Source: Pythium myriotylum
Taxonomy: Eukaryota; Oomycota; Peronosporomycetes; Pythiales; Pythiaceae
Assembly (NCBI GenBank): GCA_023091665.1
Contig: JALJCQ010000009.1
Span: 744,001-808,000 of the forward strand
Length of the DNA stretch: 64,000 nucleotides
Reading direction: 5' to 3'
Under the pieces are notes generated by a model, which searched no databases, had not been told where the DNA came from, and worked only from the letters and a program-made list of their open reading frames with translations. This document shows, one piece after another, positions 8,852 through 17,636 of this stretch. Position 1 is the first letter of the stretch, and every line of letters starts with the position of its first letter. Made by a program: the position numbers and the translations under genes.

Positions 8852-9109
8852 ATGGATATTACGTATCTATCCGATACCGATGATACTGGTTATGTTGATG
8901 ACGTCCAGCTCAATGAACCGGTAGATACCGAAATACTGAGTGATTTATATGAGTACCCCAAAATAGAAAAGCATTCAGCATCTGAAATAATACAGCTCTG
9001 TAAGGAAATTGATTTAATTAGTGCAGCTATCAAGAGCCGGCATCAGAGATGCCTCGGGTTCCTCTGGAACCTACAGTGTCAGAATATCAACGAAAAGCAC
9101 ACTAACTAG
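8852..9109 (+). CDS. Small acidic cassette protein, copy 2
   Basis: Identical in sequence to the protein at 5981-6238. Same divergent arrangement with the CRN gene, same hairpin pair near its 3' end (9039-9071) and same 8-bp convergent overlap with the 130-aa gene. Confidence 0.58.
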   Translation: MDITYLSDTDDTGYVDDVQLNEPVDTEILSDLYEYPKIEKHSASEIIQLCKEIDLISAAIKSRHQRCLGFLWNLQCQNINEKHTN

Positions 9110-9494
9110 GAAAAACACGTATTTTGTCGTATCCGTCATAATATTTGAACACAACTCCATCAACTTTATCATTTCGGATGTTCTCAATGATTGCTTTACG
9201 CAACATACGATTATGTCCAGTATCGATGCACCATTGTTTGTATCTGGCATTCAATATTGTTAATGGGATTTCGAGGTAGTCTCCCTTACTAACAAATCCA
9301 TCCTTGAGTAAATCTTCTCTATCTTTTGTAAATATCTCTTCATTAAAGTATTTTGAAATGGATGTTTCAACCTTTTTTTGAGCTAATTCAGAGCGAAGAT
9401 ACTCCAATTCTTTCATTATCGCATCAATTCTATGATCATCTTTTGGAGCAACTTCGTTAACTCCAGTATCTCTATAACGTCTGATTCTATTCAT
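9102..9494 (-). CDS. 130-aa cassette protein, copy 2
   Basis: Identical protein to 6231-6623. See that entry for the tentative winged-helix reading. The frame is intact and the upstream A/T box is conserved. Confidence 0.58.
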   Translation of the reverse strand: MNRIRRYRDTGVNEVAPKDDHRIDAIMKELEYLRSELAQKKVETSISKYFNEEIFTKDREDLLKDGFVSKGDYLEIPLTILNARYKQWCIDTGHNRMLRKAIIENIRNDKVDGVVFKYYDGYDKIRVFPS

Positions 9495-9501
9495 AATTAT
9501 A

Positions 9502-9567
9502 TTAACGAAGCGAAACTTCTGTATTCAAGTCGTAAAAATTTCTGAATAAGTCAGGTTGATTGTGTTG
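9502..9567 (-). pseudogene. 3' fragment of the protease gene (unit 2)
   Basis: Same 66-bp scar as at 6631-6696, at the boundary between units 2 and 3. Confidence 0.85.
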
Positions 9568-9783
9568 ATTTAGTTTTTTTGATAAGTCCCAGCCATCTGT
9601 ATACACATCAATCACACAAATGAGCGAGTTTGCAAGGTTATAGAGAAATTGAGGTGCTGTCCTTCCATTGATCAGTATACAAATCTTTGGCCAACTGCAC
9701 TACAGCAACAAATCGACGGCAAATCGACGGCAAACAGACGTTAACGAGTTCGAGAGGTTATGAAGGATGATAAGAAGATTGTG

Positions 9784-11568
9784 TTAAACCACTTCCGGAT
9801 AAGGTATCAGTATCGCAAACTGCTCGATGGTTTGTGGTGTCTTCTTCGTGAACGACTGGTAGTATAGCGGTGGAAGCAAGAAGTAGAGCCGATTGCCGTT
9901 GGCACCCAGTTTCCCCAGATCATCTGCCGCACCGGCCTTGATCTCGTGCTTCCTTCCCACCGTCATTTGAAAACCACCGACGTGCGGCATCCACGCGTCA
10001 ATGGCAGTATAGTTCGATGTCCGTGGCACGTACAGCTGATTTGCAAGTTGACCGACTTTCACACGATCCACTGTTTGTCGTGGTTGCAAGGAACGTGGAA
10101 TGTCGATGGTCTCTTCGTCTTCACTATCTGGGGTGCCTCGTTTGCGTTTGGCTGTGTCGCGCTTTCGCATTTCAGCTCCAGACAACAGCCTCCGACACAC
10201 GAAAGTCCCACCTTGCTCCAACAGATCCATCGCATGAGGCTCGAAGATGTATCCGCACAGCGATTGTGCGAGCGGGTTTCCATCGCACGACCCCAAAAGG
10301 CTTTGCATCTTCGTGCGATCGGATCGCCACTTTGTTCGAGCGATCACTTGCATCGCCAGTTCTGATGCGTACGCAACTTTGTACTCTCGATATGGTTCTT
10401 GACTGTGGATGTGAATCAACGCCTGAATGATCTTGGTCTTCGAATTGATCTCCGAGTAGATGGACACCAGCATAATGCAATCATCGAGAGAACAACTGCT
10501 GCATGCGGAAATCAGCAAAGCTTCTGGGTCGGATTGAATGTCTTGCATCACCAGACGAGGTACACCACCCAAGCACTCAAATCGATTATCCCACACATCT
10601 GCCGCAGTTGGATACAGTGAAGCAATTGTCGCCAGCTCTTCCTTGGTCCACAGTGGCATGTAGAACACATCTGGAGTCGGTACGAGCTTCTTGAATTCAC
10701 CAATGCAGTCTCGTCGCGGTGTACTCACGAGCAGAGTCGAGCAATGAAGAATGGGGAGCCCAGGAATCATAGTTGGGTCGACTGAATCAACGAGGCACCA
10801 CAAATCGGCCGACCAGAAATGGCGATTTCCAGCAAAAGGCAGTTGATTGCAGATCAACATCGACCTGCCATCGAAGTAGATTGGTGGTGCTGCAGTGAGA
10901 AACAACACCCGTTTCTTATCCTTGACCAACCTCCACATCACATAGTAGACGAACACTGATTTTCCAATGCCAGGCGTGCCAGTGATGACTGCATACTTGA
11001 CCATGCTTGGGTCCGCATTTGACAGAACTTGAGCAGCGATCGACTTGTACGAAGATCGAATGTAGAGCTTTTGACGTTTCGTTAGCGGCAGCAACGACGG
11101 AAACTCGAGCCAACTGTCGACTTCGTCTACCCTGGTGAATTGTGAGAAGAATGGATCACTGCAGCGATCGAAAACGCCAGCTTGTGAAACAGCTTGAACG
11201 GTTTCCTGCTTGGGAACCACCACCAACACGTGGATTTGATCGGTGGACGGCTCAGGCATATCCTTCAATACCTTCTGAAGGCCAGACTCTCCCTGCAGTT
11301 CATTGTCTTCGTGTGTCAGCGCTTCGATTAGAGCAGTCTTTTCCCCTTTCTTGAGCTTCTTCACATCATCTGTGCTTGATTCGAGCCACGTGTCGTCGTC
11401 CTTCTTGGTGAGGAACAGCTGCAGCTTGTCCGCATCGATCGCCTTGAGATCGTTCTCCTTCTCCTTCTTGATGGCCTTCTTCAAGTGGTCCACCAACTTG
11501 CTCGCATCGATGTCGACTGCGAACGCGTTTCCCTTCACACCGGCGAGCGCACACACCAGCGTCACCAT
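9784..11568 (-). CDS. Crinkler (CRN) effector, copy 3 (mosaic)
   Basis: 594 aa, intact. The first 28 residues differ from copies 1 and 2 at eight positions (3, 5, 9, 17, 19, 24, 27, 28) and match copy 4. It also shares with copy 4 the changes D130A, P145T, T146R and N151D. From about residue 160 onward it matches copies 1 and 2 exactly, including residues 163-191, where copy 4 is divergent. It is therefore a recombinant of the two CRN types. The LFLAK-type and HVLV motifs, Walker A and nuclease signature are unchanged. Because the variants cluster in the translocation region and just after HVLV, they may alter delivery or the linker and not the enzyme core. Confidence 0.92.
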   Translation of the reverse strand: MVTLVCALAGVKGNAFAVDIDASKLVDHLKKAIKKEKENDLKAIDADKLQLFLTKKDDDTWLESSTDDVKKLKKGEKTALIEALTHEDNELQGESGLQKVLKDMPEPSTDQIHVLVVVPKQETVQAVSQAGVFDRCSDPFFSQFTRVDEVDSWLEFPSLLPLTKRQKLYIRSSYKSIAAQVLSNADPSMVKYAVITGTPGIGKSVFVYYVMWRLVKDKKRVLFLTAAPPIYFDGRSMLICNQLPFAGNRHFWSADLWCLVDSVDPTMIPGLPILHCSTLLVSTPRRDCIGEFKKLVPTPDVFYMPLWTKEELATIASLYPTAADVWDNRFECLGGVPRLVMQDIQSDPEALLISACSSCSLDDCIMLVSIYSEINSKTKIIQALIHIHSQEPYREYKVAYASELAMQVIARTKWRSDRTKMQSLLGSCDGNPLAQSLCGYIFEPHAMDLLEQGGTFVCRRLLSGAEMRKRDTAKRKRGTPDSEDEETIDIPRSLQPRQTVDRVKVGQLANQLYVPRTSNYTAIDAWMPHVGGFQMTVGRKHEIKAGAADDLGKLGANGNRLYFLLPPLYYQSFTKKTPQTIEQFAILIPYPEVV

Positions 11569-11722
11569 GTTTCCAATTGCTTTCTGAGAGTGAGGGACGT
11601 TCTTCCTATTCGTATTTCAGCCAATCAAACGATGCAACCCAACGTTGGGTGTTTGACGTACCCATTTGGGTGATTGAACAACTGGAGATACAAAATATAT
11701 TTATCTATATAGACACAAAACC

Positions 11723-11980
11723 ATGGATATTACGTATCTATCCGATACCGATGATACTGGTTATGTTGATGACGTCCAGCTCAATGAACCGGTAGATACC
11801 GAAATACTGAGTGATTTATATGAGTACCCCAAAATAGAAAAGCATTCAGCATCTGAAATAATACAGCTCTGTAAGGAAATTGATTTAATTAGTGCAGCTA
11901 TCAAGAGCCGGCATCAGAGATGCCTCGGGTTCCTCTGGAACCTACAGTGTCAGAATATCAACGAAAAGCACACTAACTAG
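11723..11980 (+). CDS. Small acidic cassette protein, copy 3
   Basis: Same 85-aa protein as in units 1 and 2, in the same divergent position to the CRN gene, with the hairpin pair at 11910-11942. Confidence 0.58.
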   Translation: MDITYLSDTDDTGYVDDVQLNEPVDTEILSDLYEYPKIEKHSASEIIQLCKEIDLISAAIKSRHQRCLGFLWNLQCQNINEKHTN

Positions 11981-12365
11981 GAAAAACACGTATTTTGTCG
12001 TATCCGTCATAATATTTGAACACAACTCCATCAACTTTATCATTTCGGATGTTCTCAATGATTGCTTTACGCAACATACGATTATGTCCAGTATCGATAC
12101 ACCATTGTTTGTATCTGGCATTCAATATTGTTAATGGGATTTCGAGGTAGTCTCCCTTACTAACAAATCCATCCTTGAGTAAATCTTCTCTATCTTTTGT
12201 AAATATCTCTTCATTAAAGTATTTTGAAATGGATGTTTCAACCTTTTTTTGAGCTAATTCAGAGCGAAGATACTCCAATTCTTTCATTATCGCATCAATT
12301 CTATGATCATCTTTTGGAGCAACTTCGTTAACTCCAGTATCTCTATAACGTCTGATTCTATTCAT
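11973..12365 (-). CDS. 130-aa cassette protein, copy 3
   Basis: Same protein as in the other units. A silent substitution near 12099, shared only with unit 4, groups units 3 and 4 together. Confidence 0.58.
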   Translation of the reverse strand: MNRIRRYRDTGVNEVAPKDDHRIDAIMKELEYLRSELAQKKVETSISKYFNEEIFTKDREDLLKDGFVSKGDYLEIPLTILNARYKQWCIDTGHNRMLRKAIIENIRNDKVDGVVFKYYDGYDKIRVFPS

Positions 12366-12372
12366 AATTATA

Positions 12373-12438
12373 TTAACGAAGCGAAACTTCTGTATTCAAG
12401 TCGTAAAAATTTCTGAATAAGTCAGGTTGATTGTGTTG
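12373..12438 (-). pseudogene. 3' fragment of the protease gene (unit 3)
   Basis: Same 66-bp protease scar, at the boundary between units 3 and 4. Confidence 0.85.
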
Positions 12439-12657
12439 ATTTAGTTTTTTTGATAAGTCCCAGCCATCTGTATACAACACATCAATCACACAAATGAGCG
12501 AGTTTGCAAGGTTATAGAGAAATTGAGGTGCTGTCCTTCCATTGATCAGTATACAAATCTTTGGCCAACTGCACTACAGCAACAAATCGACGGCAAATCG
12601 ACGGCAAACAGACGTTAACGAGTTCGAGAGGTTATGAAGGATGATAAGAAGATTGTG

Positions 12658-14442
12658 TTAAACCACTTCCGGATAAGGTATCAGTATCGCAAACTGCTCG
12701 ATGGTTTGTGGTGTCTTCTTCGTGAACGACTGGTAGTATAGCGGTGGAAGCAAGAAGTAGAGCCGATTGCCGTTGGCACCCAGTTTCCCCAGATCATCTG
12801 CCGCACCGGCCTTGATCTCGTGCTTCCTTCCCACCGTCATTTGAAAACCACCGACGTGCGGCATCCACGCGTCAATGGCAGTATAGTTCGATGTCCGTGG
12901 CACGTACAGCTGATTTGCAAGTTGACCGACTTTCACACGATCCACTGTTTGTCGTGGTTGCAAGGAACGTGGAATGTCGATGGTCTCTTCGTCTTCACTA
13001 TCTGGGGTGCCTCGTTTGCGTTTGGCTGTGTCGCGCTTTCGCATTTCAGCTCCAGACAACAGCCTCCGACACACGAAAGTCCCACCTTGCTCCAACAGAT
13101 CCATCGCATGAGGCTCGAAGATGTATCCGCACAGCGATTGTGCGAGCGGGTTTCCATCGCACGACCCCAAAAGGCTTTGCATCTTCGTGCGATCGGATCG
13201 CCACTTTGTTCGAGCGATCACTTGCATCGCCAGTTCTGATGCGTACGCAACTTTGTACTCTCGATATGGTTCTTGACTGTGGATGTGAATCAACGCCTGA
13301 ATGATCTTGGTCTTCGAATTGATCTCCGAGTAGATGGACACCAGCATAATGCAATCATCGAGAGAACAACTGCTGCATGCGGAAATCAGCAAAGCTTCTG
13401 GGTCGGATTGAATGTCTTGCATCACCAGACGAGGTACACCACCCAAGCACTCAAATCGATTATCCCACACATCTGCCGCAGTTGGATACAGTGAAGCAAT
13501 TGTCGCCAGCTCTTCCTTGGTCCACAGTGGCATGTAGAACACATCTGGAGTCGGTACGAGCTTCTTGAATTCACCAATGCAGTCTCGTCGCGGTGTACTC
13601 ACGAGCAGAGTCGAGCAATGAAGAATGGGGAGCCCAGGAATCATAGTTGGGTCGACTGAATCAACGAGGCACCACAAATCGGCCGACCAGAAATGGCGAT
13701 TTCCAGCAAAAGGCAGTTGATTGCAGATCAACATCGACCTGCCATCGAAGTAGATTGGTGGTGCTGCAGTGAGAAACAACACCCGTTTCTTATCCTTGAC
13801 CAACCTCCACATCACATAGTAGACGAACACTGATTTTCCAATGCCAGGCGTGCCAGTGATGACTGCATACTTGCGGCGACTTGGATCCACTTTCAACAAC
13901 GCTTGTTCCGCGATGACTTTATACGAGGCACGGACGTAGAGCTTATGACGTTCAGTCAACGGCAGCAACGACGGAAACTCGAGCCAACTGTCGACTTCGT
14001 CTACCCTGGTGAATTGTGAGAAGAATGGATCACTGCAGCGATCGAAAACGCCAGCTTGTGAAACAGCTTGAACGGTTTCCTGCTTGGGAACCACCACCAA
14101 CACGTGGATTTGATCGGTGGACGGCTCAGGCATATCCTTCAATACCTTCTGAAGGCCAGACTCTCCCTGCAGTTCATTGTCTTCGTGTGTCAGCGCTTCG
14201 ATTAGAGCAGTCTTTTCCCCTTTCTTGAGCTTCTTCACATCATCTGTGCTTGATTCGAGCCACGTGTCGTCGTCCTTCTTGGTGAGGAACAGCTGCAGCT
14301 TGTCCGCATCGATCGCCTTGAGATCGTTCTCCTTCTCCTTCTTGATGGCCTTCTTCAAGTGGTCCACCAACTTGCTCGCATCGATGTCGACTGCGAACGC
14401 GTTTCCCTTCACACCGGCGAGCGCACACACCAGCGTCACCAT
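12658..14442 (-). CDS. Crinkler (CRN) effector, copy 4 (most divergent)
   Basis: 594 aa, intact. It shares the variant N-terminus of copy 3 and adds a second divergent block at residues 163-191, immediately before the Walker A motif, with about a dozen substitutions. From GTPGIGKS (197) to the end it is identical to the other copies. The abrupt return to identity points to gene conversion and not slow divergence. Copy 4 lies next to the full-length protease gene, so it may be the founder position of the array. NTPase and nuclease signatures are as described for copy 1. Confidence 0.92.
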   Translation of the reverse strand: MVTLVCALAGVKGNAFAVDIDASKLVDHLKKAIKKEKENDLKAIDADKLQLFLTKKDDDTWLESSTDDVKKLKKGEKTALIEALTHEDNELQGESGLQKVLKDMPEPSTDQIHVLVVVPKQETVQAVSQAGVFDRCSDPFFSQFTRVDEVDSWLEFPSLLPLTERHKLYVRASYKVIAEQALLKVDPSRRKYAVITGTPGIGKSVFVYYVMWRLVKDKKRVLFLTAAPPIYFDGRSMLICNQLPFAGNRHFWSADLWCLVDSVDPTMIPGLPILHCSTLLVSTPRRDCIGEFKKLVPTPDVFYMPLWTKEELATIASLYPTAADVWDNRFECLGGVPRLVMQDIQSDPEALLISACSSCSLDDCIMLVSIYSEINSKTKIIQALIHIHSQEPYREYKVAYASELAMQVIARTKWRSDRTKMQSLLGSCDGNPLAQSLCGYIFEPHAMDLLEQGGTFVCRRLLSGAEMRKRDTAKRKRGTPDSEDEETIDIPRSLQPRQTVDRVKVGQLANQLYVPRTSNYTAIDAWMPHVGGFQMTVGRKHEIKAGAADDLGKLGANGNRLYFLLPPLYYQSFTKKTPQTIEQFAILIPYPEVV

Positions 14443-14596
14443 GTTTCCAATTGCTTTCTGAGAGTGAGGGACGTTCTTCCTATTCGTATTTCAGCCAATC
14501 AAACGATGCAACCCAACGTTGGGTGTTTGACGTACCCATTTGGGTGATTGAACAACTGGAGATACAAAATATATTTATCTATATAGACACAAAACC

Positions 14597-14854
14597 ATGG
14601 ATATTACGTATCTATCCGATACCGATGATACTGGTTATGTTGATGACGTCCAGCTCAATGAACCGGTAGATACCGAAATACTGAGTGATTTATATGAGTA
14701 CCCCAAAATAGAAAAGCATTCAGCATCTGAAATAATACAGCTCTGTAAGGAAATTGATTTAATTAGTGCAGCTATCAAGAGCCGGCATCAGAGATGCCTC
14801 GGGTTCCTCTGGAACCTACAGTGTCAGAATATCAACGAAAAGCACACTAACTAG
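14597..14854 (+). CDS. Small acidic cassette protein, copy 4
   Basis: Same 85-aa protein as in the other units, adjacent to the divergent CRN copy 4; hairpin pair at 14784-14816. Confidence 0.58.
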   Translation: MDITYLSDTDDTGYVDDVQLNEPVDTEILSDLYEYPKIEKHSASEIIQLCKEIDLISAAIKSRHQRCLGFLWNLQCQNINEKHTN

Positions 14855-15239
14855 GAAAAACACGTATTTTGTCGTATCCGTCATAATATTTGAACACAAC
14901 TCCATCAACTTTATCATTTCGGATGTTCTCAATGATTGCTTTACGCAACATACGATTATGTCCAGTATCGATACACCATTGTTTGTATCTGGCATTCAAT
15001 ATTGTTAATGGGATTTCGAGGTAGTCTCCCTTACTAACAAATCCATCCTTGAGTAAATCTTCTCTATCTTTTGTAAATATCTCTTCATTAAAGTATTTTG
15101 AAATGGATGTTTCAACCTTTTTTTGAGCTAATTCAGAGCGAAGATACTCCAATTCTTTCATTATCGCATCAATTCTATGATCATCTTTTGGAGCAACTTC
15201 GTTAACTCCAGTATCTCTATAACGTCTGATTCTATTCAT
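14847..15239 (-). CDS. 130-aa cassette protein, copy 4
   Basis: Same protein as in the other units. Here the upstream neighbour on the same strand is the complete protease gene, ending 7 bp away at 15247. This shows the original Polinton gene order protease, 130-aa gene, CRN. Confidence 0.6.
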   Translation of the reverse strand: MNRIRRYRDTGVNEVAPKDDHRIDAIMKELEYLRSELAQKKVETSISKYFNEEIFTKDREDLLKDGFVSKGDYLEIPLTILNARYKQWCIDTGHNRMLRKAIIENIRNDKVDGVVFKYYDGYDKIRVFPS

Positions 15240-15246
15240 AATTATA

Positions 15247-15633
15247 TTAACGAAGCGAAACTTCTGTATTCAAGTCGTAAAAATTTCTGAATAAGTCAGG
15301 TTGATTGTGTTGATTGCTATAAAGATACAACAGACTCCACAATCCGCAATAGTCATCGTATGTTCCTTGATACTGTTTATCATTAAATTTCATAGCGCCC
15401 ATAACGCTTGGAGGCCCCAAACCCATTGAATCAAAGTATTCATTGTTGCACACACAAACCCAATGGCCTACACCTGAGTCTAATCGAAGTAATATAATAT
15501 AGCTTCCATTCCCTAGGGGAGCTTTGATGTTTCTGAAATCTAATATCCCATCGATGTGAACGTTCAGCTGACTTGCTAGTTCTTGTAGTTCATTAGCAGT
15601 CGATTCACCCAATTTATTTAATTTAAAAATCAT
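15247..15633 (-). CDS. Adenovirus-type cysteine protease (Polinton PRO)
   Basis: 128 aa. The catalytic triad of the adenain/Ulp1 fold is readable in order: His in GVGHWVCV (about residue 57), the acidic residue in NEYFDSMG (about 68) and Cys in DYCGLWSLLYLY (about 96), with the oxyanion Gln region just before (KQYQGTYDD). In Polintons and virophages this protease matures capsid proteins. It is divergently transcribed from the major capsid gene across a shared 60-bp promoter. The frame is intact. The last 22 codons are duplicated three times in the CRN array. At 128 aa it is shorter than adenain (about 200) but acceptable for Polinton enzymes. Confidence 0.85.
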   Translation of the reverse strand: MIFKLNKLGESTANELQELASQLNVHIDGILDFRNIKAPLGNGSYIILLRLDSGVGHWVCVCNNEYFDSMGLGPPSVMGAMKFNDKQYQGTYDDYCGLWSLLYLYSNQHNQPDLFRNFYDLNTEVSLR

Positions 15634-15693
15634 TATGTAATGCTTATATATAGCTAATCATAATATAACAGGCATTAACCTTCAATTTCAATA
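15634..15693. promoter_or_regulatory. Divergent protease/capsid promoter with TATATA box
   Basis: A 60-bp gap between oppositely oriented genes containing GCTTATATATAGCTAAT near 15643-15659, almost palindromic and usable in both directions. Similar boxes precede most genes of the element. Confidence 0.5.
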
Positions 15694-17468
15694 ATGAGTG
15701 ATAGCACCCAATTAGCAGATTCGTTTTTATTCGATTCAACAACTAATCCGGATCCAGTTGTCAGTGTTAGCAAAGACAAGCGTGTTGTAAATGTCGTTGA
15801 TGACAACAATGGTTCGTATCAATCGGGAACTGTTATCATTAATGCGACTTCACAACTAAATGGCTCGACTGGCTATGGCAGCCTTCGAGATGCATATGTA
15901 GTCGTTCCTTATGTAGTAACGGTTAAAATACGTCTGCCTCAGCTCTTAATGGTACTCTAAATCGTTTTGCGGTAGGATTAAAGGCTGGTGTATGGAACAT
16001 TTTAGATAAATTAGCGGTTGAAATAAACGGTAAAAGTGTCATTACGAGCAATGACTATAAAAATTATTGGAACAATTTACGAGCTCAAACTGAATGGCGT
16101 GATGATGATTTATTAAAGAACGGTGCAGACTGCTATCTTGCTCCAGATGATGTAGTCAGTCTGAATTTCCCACAAAGTAGTAGCAATCCTACCGCTTCAA
16201 CACAAGGAGATGGTTTTGTGAATAATTCAGTTAATGTTGCCACAACTGTAGCTACTGGTTTAATTCCAGAAACAACTCCAGCTCTTAATAACGGACTAAT
16301 TCAGCGTCTAATTTGGAATCCACAACAAATTGGTACCTCTGATGCCACTGGAGCAACGATTACAGCAACAAATCCTCTGGGTTGGCCGACAACGCGAAGT
16401 GGTGCAATTCTTTCTAAAATTCAACAACAAGGTACTGGTGGATACGTAGCTGGCGTTACTACCGCAGGAGGTGTTGCTGGTACGTGGTATTATATGCTGA
16501 AGCTTCGTTTAGTTGACCTCCATCCAATCTTTAAAGAATTGGATCTTGTTGCGAACCCTCAAATCAAATTAACGATGACGTTCAATACCGGCTTTGTTGA
16601 TATCACAACCGCAACTGGAGATTTAATGAGCTTATCCTCTCTCTCCCTAAACGGTTGCTCTACGGTTCCAGTAATGGTGTCAAGTGCGGCCCCAGGTAAT
16701 CCAAATGCAGGAAAACTTACAACTGGTGGAGCTGGCTCACTTCGAGTAGCTTTCGGCGTTATGTCCAACAATATTACACAGATCTCGACTTCTGGTCAAA
16801 TCTTCCCATTTACAACGACTCGTTTATATATTCCTTTCTACGATATCGCTAATCAAAGTCAAATTGTTGCTAAACCTGTAAAGAAAATCAATTACCTCGA
16901 TTGCTACGCACAGTATTTCAAATCAAAAGCAGGTACTGGTCAACAAAACTCTCAGCAAAACGCTCCGTTTAGCTTTCAATTATCTTCAAGCTTAAAGAAT
17001 ATCAAATACATTGCTCTGATTCCATATAGTGAAACAAGCAGTGGTCATTTCGTAAGCGCAACGAATATTGAACAATTCCAATCCCCGTTTGACAGTGCTC
17101 CATGGACTTGTCAGCCAGGAGCAAGCATTCGCAATTTCCAAGTAATGGTTGGCAATGAAAATGTATTCAACAAAACGCATGATTACTCATTTGAATCGTT
17201 CCAAGACGAAGTCAAGAAGCTCGGAGCTATTAATGGAGCTCTATCGCATGAGATTAGCAATGGATTATTTGATTCCTACAAATGGGATGTTGGTCAGCGT
17301 GTTCTAATTGCAGACTGCTCTCGATTAACGAATCCAGATGGGCCTCAATCTATCCTTGTCTCCGGCACTAATACTTGCAGTCAAGGAATGAATTGCCTAA
17401 TACTCGTCGTATACGGTCGTTCTATGAGTATCGATCGATTAACAGGAGAGGTAGTCGAATATGAGTAG
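15694..17468 (+). pseudogene. Polinton double jelly-roll major capsid protein, one frameshift
   Basis: The N-terminal 75 or so codons (from MSDSTQLADSF) and the remaining ~500 codons lie in different frames. The switch is at the A-run near 15925-15928, consistent with loss of one base. The downstream frame stays open to the stop at 17466-17468. The pattern of the C-terminal part, with a region like LRLVDLHPIFKELDL followed by a beta-rich Asn/Thr/Gly-rich body, fits the Polinton/virophage major capsid family, which builds icosahedral capsids as pseudo-hexameric trimers. It is followed by a triple hairpin and then the convergent fibre gene. The break could be a real mutation or a sequencing error in a homopolymer. 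Confidence 0.8.
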
Positions 17469-17556
17469 ATTGGCGAGGGACAGAAGATACTCTGGACCCC
17501 TCTGGGTGTCCGCCTGCCGACAAAAAAATGTTTTCTTGCCAATTGTCCGAAGACAA

Positions 17557-17596
17557 GAGAACTTGTTCTCGAGTCAAGGACTCTCGAACTTCGTTC
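17557..17596. terminator. Three contiguous perfect hairpins between capsid and fibre genes
   Basis: GAGAAC-TT-GTTCTC (17557-17570), GAGTC-AAG-GACTC (17571-17583) and GAAC-TTC-GTTC (17586-17596) sit in the 168-bp gap between two convergent genes. An outer ATTGGC/GCCAAT pair (near 17468 and 17538) adds further folding. Likely a bidirectional 3'-end signal, or a small palindromic mobile repeat like those at 28304-28445. Confidence 0.55.
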
Positions 17597-17636
17597 TAAT
17601 GCTTACTTGTTTTGATTGCTATGCTGTAGCTCCATC

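Larger units (their letters stand above)
3826..15312. repeat. Four-copy tandem array (period 2871 bp) of the Crinkler cassette
   Basis: Units start at 3826, 6697, 9568 and 12439; the fourth is 3 bp longer because of an extra triplet near 12475. Each unit holds, left to right, a CRN gene (minus), a divergent promoter region, an 85-aa gene (plus), a 130-aa gene (minus) and the last 22 codons of the protease gene (minus). Only unit 4 is continuous with the full protease. The junction lies at a short ATT shared between the start of the unit and the protease gene, as expected for a microhomology-seeded tandem duplication. Units 1 and 2 look identical; units 3 and 4 share several variants; much of the 3' half of the CRN gene is the same in all four. 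Confidence 0.95.

Noticed and set aside
3826..15312. CRN array as a pure assembly artefact
   Set aside because: Units 3 and 4 carry distinct variants and a 3-bp insertion, so not all copies can be false. Units 1 and 2 appear identical and their exact copy number still depends on long reads.
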